Part shown: piece after piece, positions 42,892-51,894 of the stretch
Layout of the letters: the number at the start of each line of letters is the position of its first letter
Numbering within the stretch: the first letter of the stretch is position 1
NCBI RefSeq assembly: GCF_007971225.1
Contig: NZ_CP042435.1
Location: 2,669,501-2,733,500 of the forward strand
Source of the DNA: Panacibacter ginsenosidivorans
GTDB taxonomy: Bacteria; Bacteroidota; Bacteroidia; Chitinophagales; Chitinophagaceae
DNA length: 64,000 nucleotides
Direction of reading: 5' to 3'
Notes under the pieces: generated by a model
Seen by the model: only the letters and a program-made list of their open reading frames with translations
What the model was told of the DNA's origin: nothing
Databases searched by the model: none
Translations under genes and position numbers: made by a program

Positions 42892-43893
42892 ATGGGTTTA
42901 CAAGGAACAGTCATTCGCACCATTTTTCAAAATGCTACTTCATTTGGAACGGCTTTCGATACACTTTGCCGGATGTCGGGCATTAACGCTGAAGAGATAG
43001 GTGATTCAGAAAACATGGTTGAATGGGAAAAAGCTGCGCTTATATGGGTGCCACTTTTAAAGTTAACGGATGATCCTTTGATTGGCCTGCATATAGGCAT
43101 CGGCACCAATAAGCTGCTTCATGGAATGGTTGGTTTTTTAATGCAAAGCAGTAAAGATATTGACCAGTGCCTTCAGATGTTATGCCGGTATGGCAATATG
43201 GTATCGCCTATGGTTGAATACAGTTATACTATGCGCGATGTAGCCATTCTTGAGGTACAGCAGAATAAGATGTGGCTGATGAAACATCCGGAACCGGCAA
43301 GGCAGGCTAATGATTTTTTATTCGCGGCAATGGTTAATACATTCTTTGCACTTACAGGTAAGCATCTTATTCCTCAAAGGATTGAACTGGCTTATAAAAT
43401 GAGGGAAATTTCTAAATACAGGGCATTTTTTGGCTGTGATGTACTTTTCAATAAAGATTCGAACCGTATTATTTTAAGTAAAAAAGATGTAGACACCGCT
43501 ATACTCACCAGCGACCAATCCATGTTTCATTTATTCAACTCAATTGTAGCTGATAAGCAGGCACTGTTGGCAACCAACAGTATGAAAGCAAATTTAAAAC
43601 AGGTGTTATTTATGCAGTTCAAAGGAAGAATACCTTCCATTAACGAAGCAGCTTCCGCATTACATATAACACCACGCAGCCTTCAACGAAAGCTGCTGTT
43701 GGAAGGAACCACCTTCCGCGATGTTGCGGGAGAAATAAGAAAGGATATTGCCCTGCAATTAATGCAAAACCAGTCAATAAAAATATCCGATATATCAGAC
43801 ATTTTAGGTTACTCAAACGGTGCTGCATTTAGAAAGGCCTTTAAATCATGGACAAACGCAGCCCCACGTGCAATCAGAAAGGTGCAAATGTAA
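42892..43893 (+). CDS. AraC family transcriptional regulator
   Basis: A 333-residue regulator. N-terminal about 210 residues resemble the arabinose-binding-type domain of OruR/QuiP-like AraC proteins (GLHIGIGTNKLLHGMVGFLM). The C-terminal double helix-turn-helix has AASALHITPRSLQRKLLLEG, TTFRDVAGEIRKDIALQLMQ and ISDILGYSNGAAFRKAFKSW, the classic AraC pattern. It is divergent from the membrane protein gene at 42.2 kb and probably controls it. Ligand unknown. Confidence 0.9.
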   Translation: MGLQGTVIRTIFQNATSFGTAFDTLCRMSGINAEEIGDSENMVEWEKAALIWVPLLKLTDDPLIGLHIGIGTNKLLHGMVGFLMQSSKDIDQCLQMLCRYGNMVSPMVEYSYTMRDVAILEVQQNKMWLMKHPEPARQANDFLFAAMVNTFFALTGKHLIPQRIELAYKMREISKYRAFFGCDVLFNKDSNRIILSKKDVDTAILTSDQSMFHLFNSIVADKQALLATNSMKANLKQVLFMQFKGRIPSINEAASALHITPRSLQRKLLLEGTTFRDVAGEIRKDIALQLMQNQSIKISDISDILGYSNGAAFRKAFKSWTNAAPRAIRKVQM

Positions 43894-44149
43894 ACAGTGA
43901 TCAGGGCGGTACGTAAACAGGCATATATTACCTCCTCATCGATCTTTCATATTTTTCCGAATGTCCTTGCTCACGCACACATGGTTTTGTAAAGAGGCAT
44001 TGCAGAGAAGCAAAGAGCATCTGTTATTACGGTAAGGGGATAATATTATTATATTATGGCATCTTGTTATTATAGTATAGTTATACATGTTATTACAAAC
44101 ACTCCCTCTTTGTCTGTAACAAATAAAGAATATTCATTACTAAGCTTTT
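43894..44149. other. Gap without recognisable feature
   Basis: AT-rich DNA between araC and composite repeat B copy 3; no gene, hairpin or repeat seen. Confidence 0.4.
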
Positions 44150-44330
44150 GGTTATAGTGGCAACTGCGGTTGTGTCACTCACTTGTACGGTTGATTTTAA
44201 TGGCGGCAGAAAGCTATTTGCATAACTACAGCAAAGGCACAGGAAGCTAACGCACAAATCTAAAGCCTTATTTCTGTGCCAACAGCTTGTTTATATTCTT
44301 AGGCTAACTGTGACACCAGCCGATAGAGCT
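44150..44330 (+). repeat. Composite repeat B, copy 3
   Basis: GGTTGTGTCACTCACTTGTA, GGCGGCAGAAAGCTATTTGC, GGCACAGGAAGCTAACGCAC, TTTATATTCTTAGGCTAACT in the order of the other copies. Confidence 0.8.
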
Positions 44331-44434
44331 TAGTTGTGTTACTGGTTAATTAAATGATGCATTTACGTTCTACCGGCGGTGTGTCCTCACCCGCCGGAAT
44401 GGTTGGGTAATTACGGACACCGACCGATAGAGAA

Positions 44435-44610
44435 ATACAATTATTTCTTGGAAAGTTGAATGCGTGATTGTCATCATAGCATGACCGCTAACGTTAGGGC
44501 TTGTCGGTTTTGCTATATAGCAGGTAACCACCATGTATACTACAATGACCATTATCTATAAATACAATTGGCTTTTAGTAGGTAAGCTGCAGGTTATATG
44601 TGAAGCTTCC
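44435..44610 (+). repeat. Partial copy of the tetR 3' end and its downstream DNA
   Basis: ACAATTATTTCTTGGAAAGT, then CATAGCATGACCGCTAACGT, GCAGGTAACCACCATGTATA and on, parallel to 41805-41960 with scattered differences. Confidence 0.8.
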
Positions 44611-44616
44611 GTTGAG

Positions 44617-44643
44617 CAATTTGCGTGTCGGAGCAGCAAATTG
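44617..44643. repeat. Hairpin CAATTTGC / GCAAATTG
   Basis: Perfect 8-base arms around an 11-base loop, 70 bases upstream of the decayed RAYT gene. GGAACACTTGTACAGTTGGT follows and also occurs in the 47.9 kb repeats. Confidence 0.65.
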
Positions 44644-44712
44644 GAACACTTGTACAGTTGGTTCTTTATGCGAAAGTCAACTCGTGAAATATAAAAATTT
44701 TTATTTTAGAGT

Positions 44713-45292
44713 ATGCTCACCCAAAAAGCAATACCATATAACAGTGGTCATTTTTTTATAACCTTCACTTGTTTTGAATGGCTTCCGCTAATTGAATTAA
44801 CCAATAGCTATGATCTAATCTATAATTGATTTGATTATCTTAAAAGTCAGGGACATTTTATAACTGGCTATGTTATCATGCCCAATCATATTCATGTAAC
44901 AATTGCATTTTCTAAAACTAATAAGAGCATCAATAAAATTGTGGGTGATGGAAAAAGGTTTATTGCTTATGATATCATCAAACGATTGAAAGATATTAAG
45001 CATGAGATATTATTGAGTAAGCTTGAAAATGCAGTTAATTCAAAGTGACCTGGCAAGGGGAAAACTTCATGAAATATGGGAAGATACATTTAACTGGAAG
45101 CACTGTTATGGTAATGATTTCATCGTTCAAAAGTTAGAATACATGCACAATAACCCTTGTGCTGCTAAATGGAAGCTTGCGATATTACCAGAGGATTATC
45201 AGCATAGCTCAGCTCGATTTTACATTACTGGTAAACAAGATCATTATGAAGTATTGCACTACCTGGAATTAGAAGATATTGATTTGACTTAA
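44713..45292 (+). pseudogene. RAYT (REP-associated tyrosine transposase) pseudogene
   Basis: Related to the intact gene at 47.0 kb. Frame 1 from ATG 44713 reads SGHFFITFTCFEWLPLIE, has the HUH pair in GYVIMPNHIHVTIAF, but is broken by TGA 44827-44829 where the intact gene has Trp (VYDWF). It ends at TGA 45046; the rest continues in the next frame (ALEDTFNWKHCYGN-like, then VQKLEYMHNNPCAAKW with the expected Tyr, PEDYQHSSARFYITGKQ). So one nonsense change and one frameshift inactivate it. Flanking palindromes differ from those of the intact RAYT. Confidence 0.85.
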
Positions 45293-45296
45293 CGCA

Positions 45297-45445
45297 GAAC
45301 TTTTAAGGCGAGTCTCATGTGTGTGGAATTGTGCATAGCGGACTCGCCGTTTGGTTATCATATGCGGCGAGTGCCACAAAGCCAACACACATAGTTGTCT
45401 GACACTCGCCTGAGAACGTGATTATTTGGAGACTCGCGGAGTAAG
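45297..45445. repeat. GGCGAGTC palindromes downstream of the RAYT pseudogene
   Basis: GGCGAGTC (45307) / GACTCGCC (45341-45348) and GGCGAGTG (45366) / CACTCGCC (45403-45410), then GGAGACTCGCGGAG. The last block also ends composite repeat B copy 2 at 42.1 kb. Confidence 0.78.
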
Positions 45446-45645
45446 TAAGGAAGCTGCATGTTATTTGTGAGGCTGCGGTTGTGTCACTCACTTGTATAAT
45501 TGGTTACAATGGCAGCAGAAAACTATTTGCATAATTGCAGCAAGGCACAGAAAGCTAACGCACAAATCTAAAGCCTCATTGCCGGGCCAGCATCTTGTTT
45601 ATATGCTTAGGCCAGCGGGATGTGGACGCTAACCGCTGGGAAGAA
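45446..45645 (+). repeat. Composite repeat B, copy 4
   Basis: AAGGAAGCTGCATGTTATTT, GTTGTGTCACTCACTTGTAT, GGCAGCAGAAAACTATTTGC, GGCACAGAAAGCTAACGCAC, TTTATATGCTTAGGCCAGCG. Confidence 0.8.
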
Positions 45646-45710
45646 TACCTTTGTAACAATTCAATTTGTTTGTGTACCTATTTTATTTTGTCAATCTTTG
45701 TATAACTAAA

Positions 45711-46844
45711 ATGATTGCAGCAACCATGCGTATAAAACCTCACACACGTATACTTGGCATTGCATTAAGCTGCTCTTTATTTGCTGCTTGCAAAGGCTTA
45801 GCACAAACCAATATACCATCTCTAAAAGAAGTGTTTAAGTATGATTTCCTCATTGGTGCAGCGCTTAACACACAACAGATAGAAGAAAAAGATGCAGGCG
45901 CCGTTGCATTAGTGCCACAACAGTTCAATGCTGTTACGCCAGAGAATGTCATGAAAGCTGCAATTATTCAGCCCGGGTGGAACGACTATAATTTTACAAT
46001 TGCAGATGAACTGGTAGATTACGCATTCAAACATAACATGAAAATAAATGCGCATACGCTTATATGGCATAACCAATTGCCGGCATTTATGCGGCACATG
46101 CAGGACGCAGATTCTGTAAAAGCATATTTTCAGAACCATATTACTACAATCGCATCAAGGTATGATGGCAAAGTGTATTCATGGGATGTAGTAAATGAAG
46201 CATTGAATGAAGATGGTACATTGCGCAACTCTGTTTTCCTCCAAAAACTTGGTGAGGATTATATAGTAGAAGCTTTTCGCCTGGCACAAAAGGCAGCACC
46301 ACATACAAAGCTCTACTACAATGATTATAATATTGAACAGCCTGCAAAAAGAGCGGGTGCCATCGCACTCATCAAAAAAATACAAGCTGCCGGTGTGCGT
46401 ATTGATGGTGTAGGTATCCAGGGGCATTGGAAATACAACACTGTTCCCATGCAGGATATAGAAGAAAGCATTAAAGCATTTGCTGCATTGGGTATCGAAG
46501 TAATGTTTACTGAACTGGATCTTAGTGTATTACCCAACCCATGGGATAGCAACACTGCAGAAGTCAGCAACACTGCAGAAGGCAATGATAAAATGAACCC
46601 ATATCCAAAAGCAGTTCCTGATTCCGTTGCGGCAGCACAGGCAAAAGCCTATGCAGACTTATTTAGTTTGTTTTTAAAATATCATCAAGCCATAACACGC
46701 GTTACATTCTGGGGCGTCGCAGATGGCGTGTCCTGGCTAAATGGCTGGCCCATTCATGGCAGAACAAATTATCCATTATTGTTCGACAGGCAGTACAAAC
46801 CAAAAACCGCATTTTACAGTGTTATTAAAACAAAAGTAAATTAA
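45711..46844 (+). CDS. Endo-1,4-beta-xylanase, GH10
   Basis: Cuts beta-1,4-xylan. The 377-residue protein is exported (hydrophobic start with CSLFAAC, a possible lipobox). GH10 motifs: FNAVTPENVMKAAIIQPG, HTLIWHNQLP, the acid/base Glu in YSWDVVNEAL, and the nucleophile Glu in EVMFTELDLSV; WGVADGVSWLNGW near the end. A 20-residue stretch around SNTAEVSNTAEGN is a small insertion. Start ATG 45711 or 45726. It stands alone among repeats, without SusC/D, which suggests insertion in an accessory region. Confidence 0.94.
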   Translation: MIAATMRIKPHTRILGIALSCSLFAACKGLAQTNIPSLKEVFKYDFLIGAALNTQQIEEKDAGAVALVPQQFNAVTPENVMKAAIIQPGWNDYNFTIADELVDYAFKHNMKINAHTLIWHNQLPAFMRHMQDADSVKAYFQNHITTIASRYDGKVYSWDVVNEALNEDGTLRNSVFLQKLGEDYIVEAFRLAQKAAPHTKLYYNDYNIEQPAKRAGAIALIKKIQAAGVRIDGVGIQGHWKYNTVPMQDIEESIKAFAALGIEVMFTELDLSVLPNPWDSNTAEVSNTAEGNDKMNPYPKAVPDSVAAAQAKAYADLFSLFLKYHQAITRVTFWGVADGVSWLNGWPIHGRTNYPLLFDRQYKPKTAFYSVIKTKVN

Positions 46845-46949
46845 CTGCCATCTGTGATTCATTGCTACAGCCTCTCTTCTGGCGCAGGTCTGTAGCATTG
46901 CCATGTGCGTTGGCTGACCTGTGACATTTGGTTAATTTTTTTTCGGTCT

Positions 46950-46979
46950 CCGCAGAGTCTCCTGAAAGGGACTCTGCGG
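46950..46979. repeat. CCGCAGAGTC hairpin upstream of RAYT
   Basis: CCGCAGAGTC / GACTCTGCGG, ten perfect pairs around a ten-base loop, 38 bases before the RAYT start. Confidence 0.88.
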
Positions 46980-47017
46980 GTTATGTTGAGTACATTTAAT
47001 TATGTATCTTAACTATT

Positions 47018-47605
47018 ATGAGTGTGAGAAGACAGATATCAGAAAGCAATGGTATTTACTTTATCACATTTACGTGTGCAAGATGGCTACCACTATTCCA
47101 GGTAACTAATGGTCACCAGTTGGTGTACGACTGGTTTAACTACCTTACAGCAAACGGCAATTATATAGTAGGGTATGTTATTATGCCAGAGCATGCGCAT
47201 ACAATTATCGCATTCAGGCAATCATCAAAAAGTATCAATACCATTATTGGTAATGGTAAAAGATTTATGGCTTACGGTCTTGTTGATTTATTAAAGCAAA
47301 TAAACAGTAAGGATACACTGCTACAACTTTCATCATGGGTTAATGATACTGACAAAAAAAGAAAGAAACAACATGAAGTATTTGAACCATCTTTTGATAA
47401 GAAAGAATGTTACACAACAGATTTCATTTTACAAAAACTGGATTATATACATTTAAATCCCTGCAGGTATAAAATACCATTAGCCGATAAGCCGGAAGAT
47501 TACCTGCATAGCTCTGCAAAATATTATTTGACCGGAGAACAAGGTATCTATACCGTAACACATTATGCAGCTTTGCAGGATATTGATTTAACAGCACCGC
47601 TATGA
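47018..47605 (+). CDS. REP-associated tyrosine transposase (RAYT)
   Basis: A single-domain Y1 transposase of 195 residues, the type that moves REP palindromes. ESNGIYFITFTCARWLPLFQ opens the domain; the HUH metal pair is in GYVIMPEHAHTIIAF (the last His-Ala-His); IIGNGKRFMAY follows; the catalytic Tyr is expected in ILQKLDYIHLNPCRYK; then PEDYLHSSAKYYLTGEQGIY. Length and motif order fit RAYTs from Bacteroidota. It is framed by CCGCAGAGTC palindromes on both sides, its probable substrate. The frame is intact, so the enzyme may be active. Confidence 0.92.
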   Translation: MSVRRQISESNGIYFITFTCARWLPLFQVTNGHQLVYDWFNYLTANGNYIVGYVIMPEHAHTIIAFRQSSKSINTIIGNGKRFMAYGLVDLLKQINSKDTLLQLSSWVNDTDKKRKKQHEVFEPSFDKKECYTTDFILQKLDYIHLNPCRYKIPLADKPEDYLHSSAKYYLTGEQGIYTVTHYAALQDIDLTAPL

Positions 47606-47608
47606 ATA

Positions 47609-48072
47609 CCGCAGAGTCCCTTGACATCGCAGGAAATTATTTTTAGATAGCCATCTGCATTACTACTATGATGCTTTTGTTGTGTCACTCACTTGTACGT
47701 TCGGTTCTTTAATGAACAGAATCGATGTTCTCGCAGAGTCTCAGCAGGAACTCTGCGTTCTGTTAACGTTGAGCAGGGAGTGTATATAGTAATGCATTGT
47801 GCATCGGGGGCACATCGGTTAAACTATAACTCAATGAATACCGCAGAGTCCCTTGCAGGAGACTCTGCGGAGACTGAAATTGGAACACTTGTACGTTCAG
47901 TTCTTTCATGAACAGGAACGATGTTCTCGCAGAGTCTCCGCAGGGACTCTGCGTTCTGTTAACGTTGAGCAGGGAGTGTATATAGTAATGCATTGTGCAT
48001 CGGGGGAACATCGGTTAAACTATAACTCAATGAATACCGCAGAGTCCCTTTCAGGAGACTCTGCGGAGACAG
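47609..48072 (+). repeat. REP array with two deleted-RAYT units
   Basis: After a half palindrome (47609-47618) come two head-to-tail units with a 196-base period (from 47691 and 47887). Each unit holds a hairpin CGCAGAG / CTCTGCG (47732, 47928), a degenerate RAYT 3' end (in frame EQGVYIVMHCA against EQGIYTVTHYA of the intact gene, then TGAATACCGCAGAGTCCC), and a hairpin CCGCAGAGTC / GACTCTGCGG (47841-47870, 48037-48066). Confidence 0.85.
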
Positions 48073-48180
48073 AAAGCTAACACACAAATCTACCGCCTCA
48101 TTCCTGCGCCAACATCTTGTTTATATTCTTAGGCTAGCTGTGCCAGCAGCTTGCTTATATTCTTAGGCGAGCGGAGGTGA
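47675..48180 (+). repeat. Composite repeat B, copy 5, split by the REP array
   Basis: Left part GTTGTGTCACTCACTTGTAC (about 47680-47699); right part CAGAAAGCTAACACACAAAT to TATATTCTTAGGCTAG (48069-48140) and a second TATATTCTTAGGCGAGCGG (about 48155-48175). The two deleted-RAYT units sit between the parts. Confidence 0.75.
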
Positions 48181-48190
48181 CTTCTTATCT

Positions 48191-51100
48191 TTATATACTC
48201 GTATAATTTTCAAAATTATCATCTTGATCCACAACTTCTTTTTCATTTGAAAATTCAGCAAACGAATTAACTAGTTCTGCTCTTATTCCATATAAAAAGA
48301 AGTATAAGTTAACTTGACACTTTTTATTAATCTCAAGGGACTTTGAAGCTTTGTTTAAGTACATATATTGACCTAGATAAGGAATTAATATAACTTTCTT
48401 TCCTCGTTTGTTTAATTTTACAAAACCTTCAAATACTTGTGGTTGTCCCGTGTCGGCGTCTAACCAAGCTCGATTGAAATCTGGGCTAAGAAAATGGAAA
48501 TTTCTACTTATACCTTCTAAATAGGAGTGTGCATATTTGAAATTTTTATTATAGCATTCGGCTATAAAATTGAAATAATCATATTTTAGTTCTTCTGTAT
48601 CTTCAATTTCAGGATTTTGCTTGATAAGCTTGAAAAATTTTAAACGATATTTGACTATATGCAGATTCCTTCCGTAAAAAGTGAAAAGTGTTTTCAATAC
48701 AAAATTATTGTGAGTATACATTTCTAGTTCTTCGATTATATTTTCAAACTGATATCTATTATCAAGATCAAAATAGAAATTAAACAATAATATTAAGCCA
48801 TAGGGTCTTGCATCTTCTGTTCCAAATTTATCTTCTACATATTTTAAATATTCTTCTTCATTTGCTTCAAATTTATATTTTGATACGTATTTATTTTGTA
48901 GCTCACGAATACGATTTAAGTTATCATAAACGGTTTTAGTTGCAATATCAAAAAGTTCATCAATCTTGATTCTTGTTTTCAACTCTTCTACTTCATTGAG
49001 TTTTAAATTGTCTAATGACCATATCTCTAAATTTATGGTGTCAACAAAGCTAAAGGAGGAGCAAGGATCTAGCCTTCTTTTAATATCTAATAAATCACGA
49101 GCCTCGAAAAGTAAGTTCAAAACTCTATAATCTGGTGAAAAATTATTTTGTTCAAAATATAATTTTGCTAATTCAAAATTTAAAACACCTCGCCTATGAA
49201 TTAGATAATGATTTCTCCTTTTAAAAAAGGATTCCGCATAAATAATCTTATCTATCGCATATTTTATTTCGTTAATGTTCTTTCTTTTTTGCAAGTTTAT
49301 CGCATAATGAAGCAAAAAATGGGGATCCTCGGAAAGATTGGGTTCAGCTAAGTCAAAAAGTGAATTAATCTTAAGTTTTGGAAAATAGTTATATGTATCT
49401 AGTGCTTTTAAAAAATTTACAATTAATCTGCTGTTCCTCGCACCTAGACCGATTAGTGTAACAATCCTTTTCGCATAAGAATATTTACTGTCCTCGTCTC
49501 TTAATATATTGACTATAAGCTTTTGTGAAATCAATGGATGTTTTGTAGTGAAGTATAAATCTGCATCTATATGTTTGGGGTTAGTTGTTTCTTGTAATAA
49601 AATCCCCTTCCCATCGATATCAATTACTTCACTTTTAAACTCTTCCCATTCCTTATTTACAACGCTTTTTAATAAACTCGATGGCATTGCAATCTTAAAC
49701 TGATACAACATTGAAGTATACAAAAAAGCCTCCTGCGCAGTTTTGCCAAGTTGGTCATACGCTTCAGTTAAATCATTTATCAATTTACTTCCGCTAATAA
49801 GTTCAGATAACGATATAAAGGAATCACCTTCATATTCTTTAACTATTCTCTTCCTAAGCTCATCTTTTTCTTGAGCATCGCGGTAATTTATTAACTCGCA
49901 ATTCTTCAGTTTTGATAGTAACTCATTTATTTCCTCAGAGGCGAGCCTAGAGTCGACATTAATAACATGAGCATTAGGTATGTTCTTATCGGCTTTTAAT
50001 TTTTGAAGCACATTTTCTCTTATACTCGCCAATACAATAACCTTATACTCAGGAGAATTGTCAATGCTGAGTCCAGCTCTTAGATCCAATAATGATTTAA
50101 ATACTGAATTTATTTCAATGCTGTTTAAGTACAAAAAGATAACGGCGGCTCCAGTTTTTGCAAATAAATCTTTTAAATCTATCGATTTTAGCTCAGCTGG
50201 ATCAAGTATTTCAAATGCTAATATGGAATTGTCAGCATTTGAAGTCATATTGTTGATAAGTCTATAGGCAAAGGTTGACTTACCAGTTCCAAACGTGCCC
50301 GTTAAAAAAATAAGCGGAACAACTCTCGTCCCATTGGATTCAATAATCTGCATGACTTCATCTCGTACTTGTTTAAGTTTGTTCCTTTTTTCGACATCAT
50401 AATTTCTTTCAATAACATAATAGTTTGGCTCTTCGCCTTTAAAAAAATCTTTTTCAGTAATATGTTTAGACTTGTAATGTTCGTTAAGTTGTACAAGATT
50501 GTTATCTACCCTTCTAAATATTTCCTTATTTACCAGATAAATCGGACTATCATTAATGTTGGTATAATAATTTTTTTGTTGAACTTTTATGAGTTTTCCT
50601 TTTTCTTCTTCCCATGCTACGTATTGATCAAAAAATTCTGTCATACTTGCTTTTATCACACAGATATTGTGTTTTTGATACCATGGAAGAGATTGTTCAT
50701 TTACGTAGGGGTCAACATTGTAAAATAGTCTTCTACCTCTGAAATCGAGGTTATCGATTTTTTGAAGCAATTTTCTCGCAAAAATGTCTTTGTAAGAATA
50801 ACCGATCGAAATAAATTTTATTTTATCCGAAGGGTTACTTAATGGCTTGAGGACTACTTTATAGTTAGTTTCAGCTTTGTGAAAATCATCTGTAGAAAAA
50901 ACAAGAGGATAAGCCTTTTTGTCCGAAATGCAACCATTTATCTTGTAATAAATAACTTGGTCGTCTGAAGCCCAGTAATAATATTCATCTTTGTTCTTGA
51001 GTGTTACCAACTTTAAATTTTCGAAGGTTGTGCCCTCGATTTCTTGAAATGCTCTCTCGACTAAAATATCGTAATTAGTAGTGATTATAGCTTTCCAATT

Positions 51101-51421
51101 CAATTTGGCTATAGTTCTATGTCCTTCATTCGGTCTTAATCTTCGTAAACAATCGTCAATAAAGTTGTCAAATTCGTTTCGAGAAAATTTAGGATTTGCA
51201 GAAAGTATGTCGACAAATTCAATTAAGTCATTAGTATTTAAATCTATTGATTGTTTAGCTTGATAAAGGTTAATAATATCTTGCCCTAAAAATTTATTAT
51301 CTTCTGTAACTGAAGCACCAGCACCAAGAAACAGGACCGCATTTCGTTCCTTAATTGTCCTAAAAATATCTTCTATTCTATCATCAACTTTATAATTGAA
51401 ATTGAGAATGTGAAAACTCAT
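48191..51421 (-). CDS. SIR2-STAND NTPase protein, probable antiphage defence (Avs5-like)
   Basis: A 1076-residue protein in three parts. Residues about 20-275 are a SIR2-like NAD-binding domain with GAGAS (33-37), TTNYD (114-118), and SIGYSYKD (205-212). Residues about 340-650 are a P-loop NTPase with Walker A GTFGTGKST (375-383). The rest, about 650-1076, is helical and repeat-like, as a sensor would be. This layout is that of SIR2-STAND proteins, which deplete NAD on phage recognition. The catalytic His normally found before Gly is Asn here (YKINGC, 162). The gene is far more AT-rich than its neighbours and lies among repeats, pointing to transfer. No partner gene is evident. Confidence 0.85.
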   Translation of the reverse strand: MSFHILNFNYKVDDRIEDIFRTIKERNAVLFLGAGASVTEDNKFLGQDIINLYQAKQSIDLNTNDLIEFVDILSANPKFSRNEFDNFIDDCLRRLRPNEGHRTIAKLNWKAIITTNYDILVERAFQEIEGTTFENLKLVTLKNKDEYYYWASDDQVIYYKINGCISDKKAYPLVFSTDDFHKAETNYKVVLKPLSNPSDKIKFISIGYSYKDIFARKLLQKIDNLDFRGRRLFYNVDPYVNEQSLPWYQKHNICVIKASMTEFFDQYVAWEEEKGKLIKVQQKNYYTNINDSPIYLVNKEIFRRVDNNLVQLNEHYKSKHITEKDFFKGEEPNYYVIERNYDVEKRNKLKQVRDEVMQIIESNGTRVVPLIFLTGTFGTGKSTFAYRLINNMTSNADNSILAFEILDPAELKSIDLKDLFAKTGAAVIFLYLNSIEINSVFKSLLDLRAGLSIDNSPEYKVIVLASIRENVLQKLKADKNIPNAHVINVDSRLASEEINELLSKLKNCELINYRDAQEKDELRKRIVKEYEGDSFISLSELISGSKLINDLTEAYDQLGKTAQEAFLYTSMLYQFKIAMPSSLLKSVVNKEWEEFKSEVIDIDGKGILLQETTNPKHIDADLYFTTKHPLISQKLIVNILRDEDSKYSYAKRIVTLIGLGARNSRLIVNFLKALDTYNYFPKLKINSLFDLAEPNLSEDPHFLLHYAINLQKRKNINEIKYAIDKIIYAESFFKRRNHYLIHRRGVLNFELAKLYFEQNNFSPDYRVLNLLFEARDLLDIKRRLDPCSSFSFVDTINLEIWSLDNLKLNEVEELKTRIKIDELFDIATKTVYDNLNRIRELQNKYVSKYKFEANEEEYLKYVEDKFGTEDARPYGLILLFNFYFDLDNRYQFENIIEELEMYTHNNFVLKTLFTFYGRNLHIVKYRLKFFKLIKQNPEIEDTEELKYDYFNFIAECYNKNFKYAHSYLEGISRNFHFLSPDFNRAWLDADTGQPQVFEGFVKLNKRGKKVILIPYLGQYMYLNKASKSLEINKKCQVNLYFFLYGIRAELVNSFAEFSNEKEVVDQDDNFENYTSI

Positions 51422-51698
51422 AGTCTATGTTATTTAGGTTTATAATTGAAATAAGTGAAGGTTAATAAATAATAATAGGACACAGTACATGGTAGAAGCA
51501 GACATTCAAAATAAACATATGAAGCATTAAACCGATTCAAAAGTCGTTTAAAAAATATGTACAATGTTTTTAGAGATATACAATATGAAAAATTCATGCT
51601 AGCAAGCAACCTTTCGGGTTGACGTTCTAAGATAACTTTTTTTGCTATAACCATAAAGCTCATGTACCAATATTAAATGTCCCTAAAAATAACACAGC

Positions 51699-51758
51699 AT
51701 AAGAGTGCGACGCAACAGTCGATGCCATGAAATACAAATGCCGGCTACCAAAAAATTT
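51699..51758 (+). repeat. Family A repeat with full outer arm
   Basis: AAGAGTGCGACGCAAC then AGTCGATGCCATGA, AATGCCGGCTACCAAAAAAT. The ATGCCAT and GCCGGCTAC blocks are inverted copies of those at 17.17-17.2 kb. It lies between the SIR2-STAND and rmuC genes. Confidence 0.85.
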
Positions 51759-51894
51759 TTCTCTACTCTTCATCACTCACCTCTCCATTTGTTAGTTCGG
51801 GTAAAAGCCTCACCCTCGTTCCCTCTCCGGTGGGAGAGGGAGGTCGAACCGTAGTAATACTATTTTTCTTTTGTAATAACATATCTGCTTTTGT

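Noticed and set aside
47693-48080. Two similar open frames of 72 and 75 codons in the repeat array
   Set aside because: They are near-identical because the DNA is a tandem duplication and they run through hairpins; the only protein-like part is the degenerate RAYT tail. Not genes.
51081-51263. Small plus-strand frames inside the SIR2-STAND gene
   Set aside because: Antisense to a long, well-supported coding frame; explained by AT-rich composition.
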